The position numbers were made by a program, and so were the translations under genes. Of a stretch of DNA of 64,000 bases, positions 45,655 to 56,600 are shown piece by piece; the stretch's first letter is position 1; each line of letters starts with the position of its first letter. The notes under the pieces were generated by a model, which was not told the origin of the DNA, made no database searches, and saw only the letters and a list, made by a program, of their open reading frames with translations. Source of the stretch: Sipunculus nudus (lineage: Eukaryota; Annelida; Sipuncula; Golfingiida; Sipunculidae); the NCBI GenBank assembly GCA_026874595.1, contig CM049315.1:66159416-66223415 (forward strand), read 5' to 3'.

Positions 45655-46345
45655 AGAAAAAAATACTGGTTGCGCCACACCTTTTCGGGAACTGACACAA
45701 CTAGTCATGGTCAATTTTCAAGGCAAGTTTCATGACAATCCATGCATAAATTATCAAGTTATTGGAGGTTTTGTATCAATTTTTTTAATTATTCTCGGGG
45801 GTACTAACAAGCACCATAGCTCGGAGGAAATAGGTCGCAGTGACCTAATTTCAGGTATCCAAGGAGTTTTTTTATGGACCATCATTGGTTTTACAATTTG
45901 TGCCCTGCTAACGGATGGCCGGACGGACAAGGCGCCATACCTATACTTCAGATGACTTACAGTCAGCTGAGCTAATCATTACACATTACTGACATAATTT
46001 CTTGTATGTATATAGGAAATTTATAGAGGAATATGTATATGAAATATGATCAAAAACAGATCAGTGGCTTCTATATTAGGCACCCTTGAAGTGTAACAGT
46101 GGGTTTTAAGGGAAAATTGAGGGTTTTCTTTAATATCTCGAAGAAATGAAGTACTAGTGACCGTTTTTTTCAGAATGGAAGGAGATTTTGGGGACATCTA
46201 ACTGTATGCAATTTTTGGATTCGTAGGCCTAACGGTTTCAAAACGTGCACTGTTAACGGACGGACGGACCGACGGACGGCCGGACGGACGACGGACAAAT
46301 GACCATGACTACAGCTCAGATGACTTATAGTCACCTGACCTAAAA
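45655..46345 (+). mobile_element. Two Helitron-like modules with conserved 3' hairpin and CTAA end
   Basis: Each module has GGAC-type tandem repeats followed by a hairpin: CAGATGACTTACAGTCAGCTG then AGCTAA, ending at 45975, and CTCAGATGACTTATAGTCAC then CTGACCTAA, ending at 46343. The stem pairs CTCA with TGAG and GACT with AGTC. The same 3' structure occurs at 21913-21942 and 53078-53107. The preserved hairpin and CTAA end fit Helitron/HINE 3' termini. No Rep or helicase coding is present. Confidence 0.6.
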
Positions 46346-46439
46346 TACATACAATCGACAGCCATAAGGAACAAAGTACCTACATACACTAAAACTAAAC
46401 AAGGTAGGTCTTTTTCAAATCCCTATTTAGTCATGGTAA

Positions 46440-46473
46440 TCAAGGTTTCTTTCTATATACATACACACATTCA

Positions 46474-46519
<46 letters not shown>

Positions 46520-46543
46520 TATACATATTGTTATATATATATA
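46440..46543. repeat. TA microsatellite
   Basis: TA run with ATAC interruptions preceding the duplication described next. Confidence 0.9.
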
Positions 46544-46866
46544 TTGTTATGAATTTAACTTTTATTTTTTAAGGCTGTCCCTCTTGTTATAACTATAGAA
46601 GATTTAATGTAACATATTTATTCAATTTATTTAATTAATGAACTTTTTTATTTGTTTCACCTCCACCAATCAATATCAGAAAGTATTAAAGTTGGTAATA
46701 TATATATATATTGTTATGAATTAAACTTTTATGTTAAGGCTGTCCCTCTTGTTATAACTATAGAAGATTTAATGTAACATATTTATTCAATTTATTTAAT
46801 TAACGAACTTTTTTATTTGTTTCACCTCCACCAATCAATATCAGAGAGTATTAAAGTTGGTAATAG
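46544..46866 (+). repeat. Tandem duplication of a 167-bp unit
   Basis: TTGTTATGAATT begins at 46544 and 46711. Both copies continue through AAGGCTGTCCCTCTTGTTAT, AGAAGATTTAATGTAACATA and TTCACCTCCACCAATCAATA, with few differences. A short TA run joins them. Confidence 0.93.
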
Positions 46867-47540
46867 GTTTCCAGAGTATTTCATAATATTTAAGTTTCCT
46901 TTGGATAGTGCAACCCTTTTTTCGATAGTAATATATTATCAAATATTTACAAATTTCTTGTACTAGTAAATGAAAACACCTCTCTTCTACACTTTGTCAT
47001 ATATATATATATAATATTTTACAAACTGTAGGATTTTTTTCAAGTAATCCATTAGGCTTACATTCAGACATGTTTCAGAAAAATGTTTGGTATATCAAAT
47101 GTTGTGCGCCAATTATATATTATTGTTCAAAGTCCCTTTTTTATTGTCCAAAGTACTATTATTTTTATATCTTATCCGTTCTTTAATATTTTATATGTAT
47201 ATATTTGTTTCCAATGCCTCAGAACAGAGACACCTTTTCATAGACTTAGTGTTAATTTCTTCTTTCCCCACCAGAGGTTTCTACTAGAGATTTCTCAATA
47301 GCAGTACTATCACATGAAAACCTGTATCATGTTCCCGGAGATAATTTAAAATAATGTCTGTCCAGCTTCATGCTTTGTCTACGCCCATAACGGTGTATAT
47401 TATTATGGATCAGCATATTTTGGAATCTCGTTCAATGAGTTCATTCTTTATGAATCCAACTACACAAAGCGGTGTTTCAATGAACACGGACGCACGGGCG
47501 GACGCGATAAAACAGGTAAATGTAACGGGGGTGTGTTACA
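46867..47540. other. Non-coding AT-rich DNA
   Basis: Nothing recognised. If the stanniocalcin gene runs to the left, this may be intron. Confidence 0.3.
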
Positions 47541-47549
47541 TTTGGAAGA

Positions 47550-47617
47550 GGCCCCCCCCCCCCCCCCCCCCCCAACGGCGCCTCTGTTTCCAAATCCTGG
47601 ATACGCCACTGCTAAAC
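47550..47617. mobile_element. C run with hAT-like MITE end
   Basis: A C run (~47553-47572) leads to AATCCTGGATACGCCACTG (47597-47615); in reverse this reads CAGTGGCGTATCCAGGATT, a typical start of short hAT-related elements. No matching left end was found, so it is truncated. Confidence 0.45.
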
Positions 47618-47897
47618 GTGACGTGTTATATCATTGTTGAACCATGCAGGTATATGACCTGAAGCAATGATAGCTATTGCACTCAAGGGTCAAGGTCATG
47701 GTGACACCTTGTAAAATTCAGCCAGTCGTGACAAATGCAAGCCTCTGGGGGCGTGACTTTTCATGAATTCAATCAAATGTAATAGAAAAACAAGTTGATA
47801 TTATGCCTAGTTTAATGTATAATTTATACCTCAATGCATGGCTAAGCGAATGTCAATTACAACATGGGACATTTGGATATTTTTACATGATTTTTAC

Positions 47898-48091
47898 CTT
47901 CGTCCCATGACTGTAGACAGTGCTTTTCTGTCCTTCTGCAATATATAGCAGATGTTTTCATGACGAGCACACTCTAGGAAAGCGTTGTCTACGTCATAGG
48001 TATATGTGCTGCAGCTAAACTTTGATGATGTCACGGAAGCCAGTGCTTTTTTCTTGAGGCACTCGACCGTGTCTTTCATCCACTGCTTCCC
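47898..48091 (-). CDS. STC: Stanniocalcin-like protein, internal exon (second found)
   Basis: Stanniocalcins are secreted, disulfide-rich glycoprotein hormones involved in calcium and phosphate handling. This 194-bp exon starts after an acceptor TTTTGATTCAG (AG at 48093-48092) with Gly-Lys-Gln-Trp and ends before a GTAAAA donor (47897). It is open throughout, beginning in phase 0 and leaving two bases over. Four cysteines are spaced 15, 13 and 6 residues apart (VEC, FSC, LEC, NIC), exactly the spacing I recall for the matching exon of vertebrate STC1. Shared residues include the GK..(M/V)K start, VTS, the CST after the second cysteine and (N)xC.I. The 68-residue frame around it (47894-48100) includes intron bases at both ends. 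It follows the exon at 53809-53969; the next exon should lie at lower coordinates and was not found. Confidence 0.85.
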
Positions 48092-48099
48092 CTGAATCA

Positions 48100-49650
48100 A
48101 AATATAATATATTATAACATTAAATAATAAATACCGTATAATGGTATATTAAATAATATGATACGTAATATAATATAAATTTAATATATGATATATTTAT
48201 TATATGATATAACAGACATGTGTTCAAAGAGTCAAGAAACTTATTGACTTGTCCTGTTGACATAAATTTTATATCAATCTTTGAACAAAACATATTCTTA
48301 AAGATTTAGATCAATGTATGCTATTGCATACTCAAATTTATTCTTTAACTATGTATAACCCATTTAGAAATTTAGAAAATGACACAATTGTGATTTGAAA
48401 GTACAAGATACAGTTTTAGGATTATCCATGGAATCACTGCTCAGAAACTGACAGAATAGCTGTAATTCGACAGCAAAGGGTTTTTTTGTATTTTTGTAAT
48501 CATACAAGAAAATATAAGTAAGAAATTGAATAAAATATACGTGGTAACCGCATATCTTAATCAGTCTTTTATACGTTTCTTATCAATAAATAAACGTGGT
48601 TTAACAATAATCTGTGACCCCACTTAAAACCAAAGTTTTAGGTCAATCCATGGGACAAAGTAAAATGCATTAAATATTTGTCAAACTGAATACCAGGTGG
48701 AAATCCAGGCTTATATCAACGATAAAGAGACCAAGAACAAGATGCATAACCAACTTCAAGGCTGCATTCCTTTTAAAACTTTGCAGGTTAACACTTTTAA
48801 AGGTGTTCATGATGGGCTTTATTATAAATCATGTGATGAAAATATATGACGCACAACTACAGTATGATTGCAATTTGTCATGTATTAACATTGTATGAAT
48901 ATGTCACAATTGCAGGTGGCTCCACTAGATTCCTAATAGGAAGATAATTAGTAATTTTCATAACAAATGAATGATTTAATGATTGAGATATTGGAGCTTT
49001 GTAACCTATTTTACTCAAAATGGAGAGACAGCGATGACTTGACTTTTCCAGGGGATGGGTAAACAAAGTTTTTCACCCTCACTTTATGGGAAATAAGATT
49101 TTTAACATATTTGATTTGGAAATAATTACATCCTCCTCCTTATAGTTTCTTCATATCTACCTGAAAAATCGTTTATAATGATAAGATTATGACATGGCAT
49201 GCTTCAATTAATGGCCGTTTTCAGGCATCATAGATAGCACTCTATAGGTTTATCTTCAGTGTTCAAATCCAATGTAAATTGTAATTAAAAATCGTCTTGA
49301 TTTGCGCTACAATTATTTTCGCATACTAAGTATATATTTATAGACATTTGTGCGGCAGAGTGAAGAAAATCTTAGTAACCTGGAGGGAGCTATTGTTATT
49401 TTTGTCATAAATGTGGGGAGGGGGGTTTTCGCAATGGATGTAGTGATGGGGGAGGGGGCTGGTGCCTCACCACAACAGTTCTAAATTAAACGGCTATGAT
49501 TGGTGTGCTGTTAGTAGGTGACCGAAAGGATGACGGACAAAGGTTATTGCTACAACCCAGCTGACTGCGGTCTTAACAAGTGGCCTATCGGTCATGACGC
49601 TCAACTGATTGGCATATGACATCATAGTTTAACATTTACAACAGGAATTT
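48100..49650. other. AT-rich intronic DNA
   Basis: No gene or RNA seen. Close to 49500-49610 there is GACGGACAAAG..TTGCTACAACCCAGCTGACTG, a weak copy of the Helitron-like 3' module. Confidence 0.4.
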
Positions 49651-49664
49651 TATCATCTATAAAC

Positions 49665-50165
49665 CAAATCGAGATTAAACTACATACGTGATCTTGACCT
49701 TTAAAAGTCTGACACCGAAATTCTACAGGGTTCTTCCTTAAGTGTTGGGTCAGATATATGTAAGACTGAATCCAATCATGACTGGTCTATACAGCTTGTA
49801 CAAGAGAAGAATAAGATTTCTGTAGAAACGGTATGAAGAACTGGATCTTCTGACGCCAAAGTTGACAGGTTTCTTCCTTAAGTGATATGTCACACATATA
49901 TGTGGACTGAATCCCATTATGACCGTCTATACAGGTTGTACAAGAGAAGAACAAGAAAAGATAAAGGTTACCTTACTCCTCCGAGAATTTAGTGAAAACA
50001 ACTTATGTGTTACATCTGAGGGACACATACGCAATACTTTCAAAGTTATTGCATCACAAAAAATACCAAAGACTAAGTACAATTTGGCTAATGTGACCTT
50101 CTCAATATAGGCAAAGGTCGCAAGTTTGCCTAAACTTCTCTGAAAACTTGGTTGAAACATTTTGC
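49665..50165 (+). repeat. Diverged tandem repeat with TGACCTT motifs
   Basis: Two units share TTTCTTCCTTAAGTG-like text (near 49733 and 49871), GACTGAATCC (49765, 49905) and TCTATACAG.TTGTACAAGAGAAGAA (49784, 49925). It is related to the AGGTCA-array family. Confidence 0.6.
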
Positions 50166-50199
50166 CTATAAAAAAAAACTTTTGGCTGATTTGTCAAAA

Positions 50200-51827
50200 T
50201 TTTGTTCGTCCATCGCGGGTGATGAGGACCTCGACATCCTAAGATGTCTTCCTAACTGGGAAGCGGTGTGTCCTGATGTGGCTGACATGTCCGATCCTGG
50301 CACGGAAGGTCTTTGTATAGATAGGACAAAATATGGAATCAGCCGATGGTGGGGTGGCAGCTCTGGCGGTCCTTTGCGATCGTTACCCAGGTGGCCAGGT
50401 CAATGTCATGGGACTTTCAAGGTGTCTTAAAGCGAATCATTGAGCATTTGCCCAATGAGAGATCAATATACATGAGCTCCTTTGGAATGCGCTCATCGGA
50501 AATCCTGTCGACAGGACCAACCAACCTGGTCTGGGCTTTCGTCATACGTGTATGGACTGTGAGCAGATTGGCTCACGACAGATCTTCAGTGCTTAGCACT
50601 TTATCTTGGCACTTGATCTTTAAAATCTTGCACAGACAAGTCAGGTTGGAGTGGTTAAGCTGCCTTGCATGCCTCCTGTACACAGTCCATATTTCACAGG
50701 TATAAAGTAGGGTAAGGAGTACGGCAGTAGAGAAGACCTTCAGCTTTGTTGTAAGGCTGATCCCCCGACGCTCCCAGGCACTGCTGTTCAGTCTCCCAAA
50801 AACAGAGCTGACGTTTGCTTCTCTGCACTTTTCCTCTGCACCAATAATCACGGTCCGAGAGAGGGTCCTGCAAAGATAAGTAAACTGGTCCACTTTCTGC
50901 AGGCTGTCCTTTCACTCAGAAAGTGAGTATCGTGTATGAGGTGTATGGGGATGGTTGATACATTACCTTAATCTCCTTTGTGCTGATTGTAAGAACGAAG
51001 TTGTCGCATGAATTAGAGAATTTGTCTAGTACAGAAGCAGCATTCAACGCACAGTCATCTGCAAACAAGAAGTCTCGTGGCACAGTCTCCTTGACCTTAG
51101 TGACAACCTTGAGTCTTCCCAGATTGAAGAGTTTTCCATCCACTCTGTATTTCAGGCCTATCATTTAGTAACTGTTCCGAAAGACGTTGTTGAGCATGGC
51201 GGTAACCATCATGCTGAACAAGGTGGGTGCCATACAAAACCCTGCTTGTCATGGTTGCAGATATGAAAGGCTTCGACATCATCATACACTCGCCATCAGG
51301 CAGTCTTGAAACTGGCTTACCATCATGCTGAATCCGTCGGGACAGCCAGACTTGGACATGATTTTCCCGAGGCCCGGACGACTGACCGTGTCAAGAGCCT
51401 TTGTTAGGTCCATAAAGTGGTGAAGAGTTCACGAATTTTGCTCACTTCTCCTGGGACTGGCGTGCAGCGAATATCATGTAAGCAGTTCGTATATCTCTCC
51501 GGAAGCCAAATTGTGTCTCTGGCCGCATGCCCTGCTCCAGGTGAGTAATCAGACGGTCCAGCAGGAGGACACTTGCAAGGAATTTTCTCTGACAGGGAGC
51601 AGTTCAATTCCCCTGTGATTGTGGCAAGCCTGACTGATGCCCTTCCTTTTGTATAGATGTACCAAAGATTGATGTCTGAATTTCCCCGATTTCAGAATGA
51701 TTGGAGCAGCAAAGCGAATTTCTAGGGGTTTGAAACCACCTGCTGTGTATATCCCAGATGGTTTGGCATCTGATCCTGGGGCTTGACCGCTGGACAACTG
51801 GCTAATGCCCTTCTAAGGATAGGGGAC
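50200..51827 (-). pseudogene. LINE ORF2, 3' part (RTE-like RT), decayed
   Basis: The minus strand reads, in order: SSGQAPGSDA (51790), SLVHLYKRKGISQACHNHRG (51640s), MDLTKALDTVSRPGLGKIM (51380-51425; first catalytic Asp, usual KAFDT), YRVDGKLFNLGRL (51120s), DFLFADDCALNA (51045-51085; the F-A-D-D catalytic box is intact), then FTYLCRTLSR, LLYTCEIWTVYRRHARQLNH (50680s) and DERIPKELMY near 50485. This is the RT and C-terminal region of a LINE widespread in molluscs and fishes. Clade assignment to RTE is from memory. Frameshifts split it into the pieces 51549-51797, 51404-51607, 50916-51164 and 50573-50893. Confidence 0.88.
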
Positions 51828-51844
51828 CCCCCCCCCCCCCCCCA

Positions 51845-52035
51845 TGTGCAATGTGTGGTGCAGACTGCTGGACCCACCGAGGGAGTAAGGTCATGAAGAA
51901 AATCAATGTGGTCAAACTGAAGGACCTAAGCATGGCTGAAACTTTTGCTGCAGAACTGCAGACATTCATTCTGAGACAAACTGGAACGTTTCCGAGACAC
52001 TGTCTTTCACTGGGACCTGCGGCCCACAAATAGCA
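51845..52035 (+). pseudogene. Inverted 5' segment of the same LINE (twin priming)
   Basis: On the plus strand the frame reads CGADCWTHRGSKVM, then KKINVVKLKDLSMAETFAAE. This matches the endonuclease-RT linker of the same LINE family (DCWTDH..., then INV.KLKD), which normally lies just upstream of the RT found here on the minus strand. It is therefore the more 5' part of one insertion, turned round. The junction is the C run at 51827-51843. The order (linker start at the junction, inner side outward) is what twin-primed reverse transcription produces. Confidence 0.7.
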
Positions 52036-52059
52036 TGACTGGTGCGACGAGAACAAAAG

Positions 52060-52700
52060 GAAATAAGGATTATACCTTGAAAATTAAGGTCAAGGTGACC
52101 AGTTTTTTCACCTCTTCCGGGAACATGACAACATAGCAGAAACAGCTTTGAAGAAGCAATATGCAGTGCTTCAAAAGTAACTGGGGTCATTTTCACCCAA
52201 ACTCTATTAAATTTGAACTTGGAGATCACCAGTTTTCGAACTCATCCGAGATCCGGATGGAAACACCTTGAGTATCAAATTGGAGGGGGGGGGGGGGGTT
52301 TATGCAGTACTTCTAACATTATCACGCTGACAAGAAAACCCAAAGATGAACTATAACTTGGCTGATTTGACCTTGAAGATCCTGGCCAAGGTCCATATTT
52401 TCGATCTCCTCCAAAAATTGATTGAAACAACGTGTGTTAAATTTAAGGACAACATATGAAATTATTCAAGTTATGGGGTTCACAATGTTTGACCTTGACA
52501 AGGGGTAAGGGTCACGAATTGCAAACTTTTTTTGGTAAAAAATAATTGGTTTCAAATTGAGGGAAAATATGCAAAGCTTCAATAGTTAACGCGTGCTCAA
52601 GATATCCTACAAACGACGACTGGCGACGACGACAGGCGACGGTACGGAAAACAATGTCTCCCCCGAGGTGATTGGAGAGAGGGAGACATGATGAAGACAC
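52060..52700 (+). repeat. Diverged ~125-bp tandem repeat ending in a hairpin
   Basis: Units show AAGGT(C)A/GACCTT words and CCAGTTTT.(T/C)..CTC.TCC (near 52096, 52226 and 52395). A G run interrupts at ~52285-52298. The block ends with (GACGAC)n-like DNA and a hairpin GTCTCCC ... GGGAGAC (52655-52687). It appears to continue the repeat at 49665-50165, so the LINE inserted within it. Confidence 0.55.
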
Positions 52701-52824
52701 CAGGTGTCAGTACACAAGATGAAGCCGTAGTTGAAAAAACAGATGTGATAGATGTAGTCGGCATTCTAGAAAACAGAGAGAAAACGCGTTGAGATATAAA
52801 CAAATCACAGGGCAAGCAGAGCAA

Positions 52825-53107
52825 GAATCATAGCAATCCATGCATAAATTATTGAGATACTGGAACTTTTGTATCCAATTTTAATTATTCTGGGGTGCAA
52901 AAACTGGCCCCTAAACTCGGAGGATATATGTCGCAGTGACCTAATTTAAGGTTTCCAAGGAGAGTTTTTAAACGACGTCCATGGATGTTAAGACAGAAGT
53001 TTCTAGGTCCAACCCTTACGATTTTTGCCCTGTTACCAGACGGACGAACGGACGACGGACAAAGCGTGATCGCTGCAACTCAGATGACTTACAGTCAGTT
53101 GAGCTAA
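52825..53107 (+). mobile_element. Helitron-like 3' module
   Basis: Contains the TCGGAGGA..TATGTCGCAGTGAC-CTAATTT section, GGACGACGGAC repeats and the hairpin CTCAGATGACTTACAGTCAG then TTGAGCTAA, ending at 53107. Same family as 21235-21945 and 45655-46345; 5' truncated. Confidence 0.6.
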
Positions 53108-53808
53108 AAACAAAGGATCTGCAAGTGAATATTGCTTTTCCTTTCTCAATATCTATGAACATATGTTAATATCTGATTACCTTGTCATATTCACTTGGTT
53201 TTCTGTTTCATGGATTTCGTGTGCCTCGAATATCAACGAAGTCAATACAAGGAGCATTTGTTGAAATAGGCTACATGTCACTTCAAAAGGGCTTTTTCAT
53301 TTTTTATGATACTATGTTATTTTTTTAAAAATGTTTTAAATATATATTCATGGCAGAATAACATTACACATTTTATCTTTTGAAAAATGATAGTATACAT
53401 TACTTTCAAGAAAATACTCTTAATTTTTATGGAGGCAAAATTTTCTTGACTGAATATTAAAAAATTGAACGGTCCATATGAAAAAAATTTTCGCTTGGTA
53501 AATTGAACGACTTCCTAAATTAGTATTTGCTAGAAGATTATTAGAGAAAACATCCTTTCGAAAAGAAATCCATTGTATCTGCATAGTTGTTGATCTGTTG
53601 TTCATATAAAAGTCACGTGGTTTGGTTTTTAGCAGCTCTCTGGGAAATTAAAATGTTCTAATACGCACCGGGACAGCTTGGTAATGCTTAAAATAAACAA
53701 AGATCCAAAACAAATCTGCTTTGCGTCATACTTTCACTGTCATGAAATATTAAAACTTTTTTATATCCGTGAAAGCAAAACGAACTTTACTGTTATCTGA
53801 TCACTTGC
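53108..53808. other. AT-rich intronic DNA
   Basis: Nothing recognised apart from the GC donor at its right edge. Confidence 0.4.
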
Positions 53809-53969
53809 CTTTTCTGAGATCTTTGTGACTCCGTTTGCATGGTGACATAGATGATTGCCAGAGGAACGGCTGTATCCTTTTGTGCCTGAGCAGGAATGCT
53901 GGCGGTCAACACAAGAGAACATGTGACAGCCCTTCCTGGCCGCTTGTGTTTGACAAATGTTGCTTCTAC
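53809..53969 (-). CDS. STC: Stanniocalcin-like protein, exon (first found)
   Basis: On the minus strand an acceptor TTTTTATTTAG is followed by an exon with the frame RSNICQTQAARKGCHMFSC, then VDRQHSCSGT, a Ser/Gly-rich stretch, NHLCHHANG and KISEK. It ends in phase 0 before a GCAAGT donor. The cysteine pattern C-x8-C-x4-C-x6-C follows the start of the stanniocalcin domain (vertebrate STC1: x8, x4, x5 by my recollection). The exon-exon junction ...K|GK... falls where the vertebrate gene has its junction before Gly-Lys. Two AGs are possible at the start (53971-53970 or 53967-53966), giving 161 or 157 bp. The insert between the fourth and fifth cysteines is longer than in vertebrates. The signal-peptide exon should lie at higher coordinates and was not found. 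Confidence 0.78.
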
Positions 53970-54119
53970 CTAAATAAAAAATAATAAATTTCCTGTCATT
54001 TAAGATCCTCTCATAGAAAGATATAATATTATTTCATCACATTGCAGCCATAGTGGCTTTATGCCTTATGAATCACATAGAGATAAACTTTATTTCTTTA
54101 TCCATAAGAATAGATATAA

Positions 54120-54720
54120 CTTGTTATGAAGACAAATTGCTCAGGGGGAAATACTGGGCCGATTCGGGATCGAACCCATGTAGGTGGCGCTCATGTCCGG
54201 CATTCCAACCGCTTCGCTAGAAAAGCATGGTTCCCTAGCGAGACAGTTCGGTCCACTTTTATATCACCCCGTAACACCCCCCCCCCCCCCCAACACCCCC
54301 CCCCCCCCCTCTTAAGAGCTTTCTGCTATCAGAACAAGACTATCCCAGGAGTCACACCTTCGGTGAACTAGGTGGCGGTATTTTCCTTATTAGTTCAAAA
54401 CACCATTCCCCGGGCCACAAAATTTGCCGTCAAGTTGGACGAGCCCCAATTTGTTACCAAAACAAACTGTTCAGGGGAAAATATTGGGCCGATTCGGTAA
54501 TCGAACCCATGTCGGTGGCGCACATGTCCGGCGTTCCTACCACTTCGCTAGAAAAGTTTTTTCCCTGAGCAATTTGTCTTCATTACAAATGGGGGCCCGT
54601 CCGGGATTTTGAATCAATGTCGGTGGCGCACGTGTCCGATGTTCCAACCGCTTCGCTAGAAAATCATGCTTCCCTAGCGAGAGAGTTCGGTCCGCTTTTA
54701 TGTCACCCTGTAACAAACTA
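54120..54720 (-). mobile_element. Three copies of a tRNA-derived SINE
   Basis: On the minus strand each copy carries TAGCGAAG(C/T)GG (A box; first copy 54209-54219) and, in the first two, a B box GGTTCGATCCC (54166-54176) or GGTTCGATTAC (near 54490-54500). The A-to-B distance is about 32 bp. Copies cover roughly 54126-54285, 54460-54560 and 54590-54715. They are separated by C runs (54279-54309) and unrelated DNA. They also share GCGAGA(C/G)AGTTCGGTCC on the plus strand. A functional tRNA is unlikely, as no acceptor stem is closed. Confidence 0.65.
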
Positions 54721-55165
54721 AAATTATTTTTACTTTTAAGAAATATAGAAACTGCTTTTGTAAAACATATAAACACACACATATATATACCTTTAATTAA
54801 CATACCTAAAAGTAATATTTTAATATATACAATGAAAAAAAGCGATATGAGACCAAAGATAGTGTTTAAAAATTATCTCAAGATGATGTCTTGGAAGTTG
54901 GAATGCTGGGAGTTGACCACCATTTCACATGGTTTTTTTATTACTCGGTGGAAATATATCTTTAAAACGCCCCTGGGGATTGCTGTCCCAGATTATATAG
55001 CCTACACAACGATAAACCCTCATGACCATTCTTAACGTTAAGTCAGCTGGTAAGAGGTGGTGACGCCACGACGTCACGATTCACGCTCCACAGATCACCG
55101 AGGGCATATCTTAAGTCCTATTGGTTAAAACTGCTCCTAACATCTTAAAAACGTTCCCCTCAAAG
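54721..55165. other. AT-rich non-coding DNA
   Basis: No feature recognised; the 111-residue frame at 54700-55035 has no motif. ACGACGTCACG at ~55068 contains a CRE-like core. Confidence 0.35.
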
Positions 55166-55170
55166 TTTTT

Positions 55171-55701
55171 ATCCCCTCGCAACGATGTTGCAAAAGGGAT
55201 ATAGTAACGCCTCCGTTCGTGCGGCCGCCGGGCCCTCTGTCCTTATGTCTAGCAGTCCATCTGTCCGTCTGTCCGTCCGGAGTTGGCTTGTGGATCGATT
55301 TCAAGCCAAACTTTTTGACCAAAACCTTTCATCTTGCACCTATGGCTCAGCCACCCGTTTGACCAAACCCTTTAATCTTACAAAAGGCTCGTCCAACCAT
55401 GGATGAAGAACCCTATTTAGTTTGAGGTCACAGGAGCAAAGGTCAAAGCCACCGGGTCAAGTGTCATGGCCACAACGCCCGCTTCTTGAAAAAGTTTGTA
55501 GACACATTTTTGGCCAAACCGTTTGACAAATACCTGCAAGTGTCATCTTGCTCAAATGGCTCACCCAATCATCGATGAAGAACCCTATTTAGTTTGAGGT
55601 CACAGGACCAAAGGTCAAGGCCAGAGAACTGCCTCCTCATTTTCACACTGTGTATTACACCCATTCTAGTTACGCCCCAAGCGAGGGCATAATCCGCTTA
55701 G
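55171..55701 (+). mobile_element. HINE-like element with sub-terminal inverted repeats
   Basis: CCCCTCGC (55173-55180) and GCGAGGG (55681-55687) form an inverted pair near the ends. A small hairpin GCAAC-GAT-GTTGC (55179-55191) follows the left one, then a TCTGTCCGTCTGTCCGTCCG block. Inside, a ~173-bp unit with GATGAAGAACCCTATTTAGT and GGTCACAGGA.CAAAGGTCAA is repeated (55398 and 55571). The layout mirrors the HINE at 37036-38389. Confidence 0.6.
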
Positions 55702-56555
55702 TGGTGCCGTTTTTTAAATTGGATTTAATACCAAAATTTAATCACCTGTAGATTTTCATCACACCGAGCTATATCTCAAAGTGCAAACAAATGCAACCTT
55801 TCTTCAGCTATGCTGCGGACACTCACACGAAAGCACACACACCCACAGTCACTATCACACACACACAGTCGAGTGATAGCAATAACCCTGGCTTCAATAT
55901 ACCTGCCCGGCAAACAATATCGTAACCACATTCCTTTCCCAGGCAGATTAAACTTTTGGACGTAATATATATTAACATAAATGCATAAATGTTCATATTC
56001 CAAACGGAACGGACTTTAGTTGAGGTTCGTCCGATTGTGTTTAACGACGGGTCAAGAATAGCATTTGTACCAAACCACCCCGTGCTCTTTATTTATGTTA
56101 CAGTTATTGTGAGAAAAACTGATATTTTGATCCGGGACCTTCTGTATAAAACTGTAATCCTTAATTAATTGTGTTCCGTTGATCGTTCATGTTTCTTCAC
56201 CTTTAGCTATGGGTGGGTGATAATTTCACTTGGGATAGTTTCACTTAAGCATAACACTTCGTAATGGCCTTTACCCCGGGTGACTGAATATGCCCTGTGT
56301 GTATTTGTCATTCTCCCATTAAGTTTCTCAAATGATTTCGCGTGATTTTTTTTTTATTTTAGCTTTTTCCCCATATATATGCTTCATTGCCTTCAATAAA
56401 GGATAAATATTTTTTTATGAGCTAGCAACACTTCATAGAGTCGGCCGAAGTCCCCCAAACCAACATATTCATGCGCTTCTGTGAAGATGCATGCCCCGAG
56501 GGCACCGTCTGGCGTGAACTTTACTCTCGGGCGGTACTGGTCAGGCAAAAGAAGT
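55702..56555. other. Non-coding DNA
   Basis: CA-rich stretch at 55825-55870 and nothing else recognised. Confidence 0.35.
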
Positions 56556-56600
56556 GTGTGTGTGGGGGGGGGGGGAGGGGAAGGGGGGGGGGGGGGAATC
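56556..56600 (+). repeat. G-rich tract (quadruplex-capable)
   Basis: GTGTGTGTGG leads into two G runs of about 12-14 bases separated by AGGGGAAGG. Four G blocks in 45 bases can form a G-quadruplex. Confidence 0.85.

Larger units (their letters stand above)
48092..53808 (-). other. Stanniocalcin intron, 5717 bp, GC-AG type
   Basis: The upstream exon ends AAAAG followed by GCAAGT, the consensus for the minor GC donor class, and the downstream end is CAG. Both exon edges are in phase 0. The intron carries AT-rich DNA (48100-49650), AGGTCA-type repeats, a twin-primed LINE and a Helitron-like 3' end, all listed separately. Confidence 0.75.

Noticed and set aside
54126-54250. tRNA gene on the minus strand
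   Set aside because: A and B boxes are present but no acceptor stem or standard anticodon arm closes, and there are three decayed copies; a SINE fits better.
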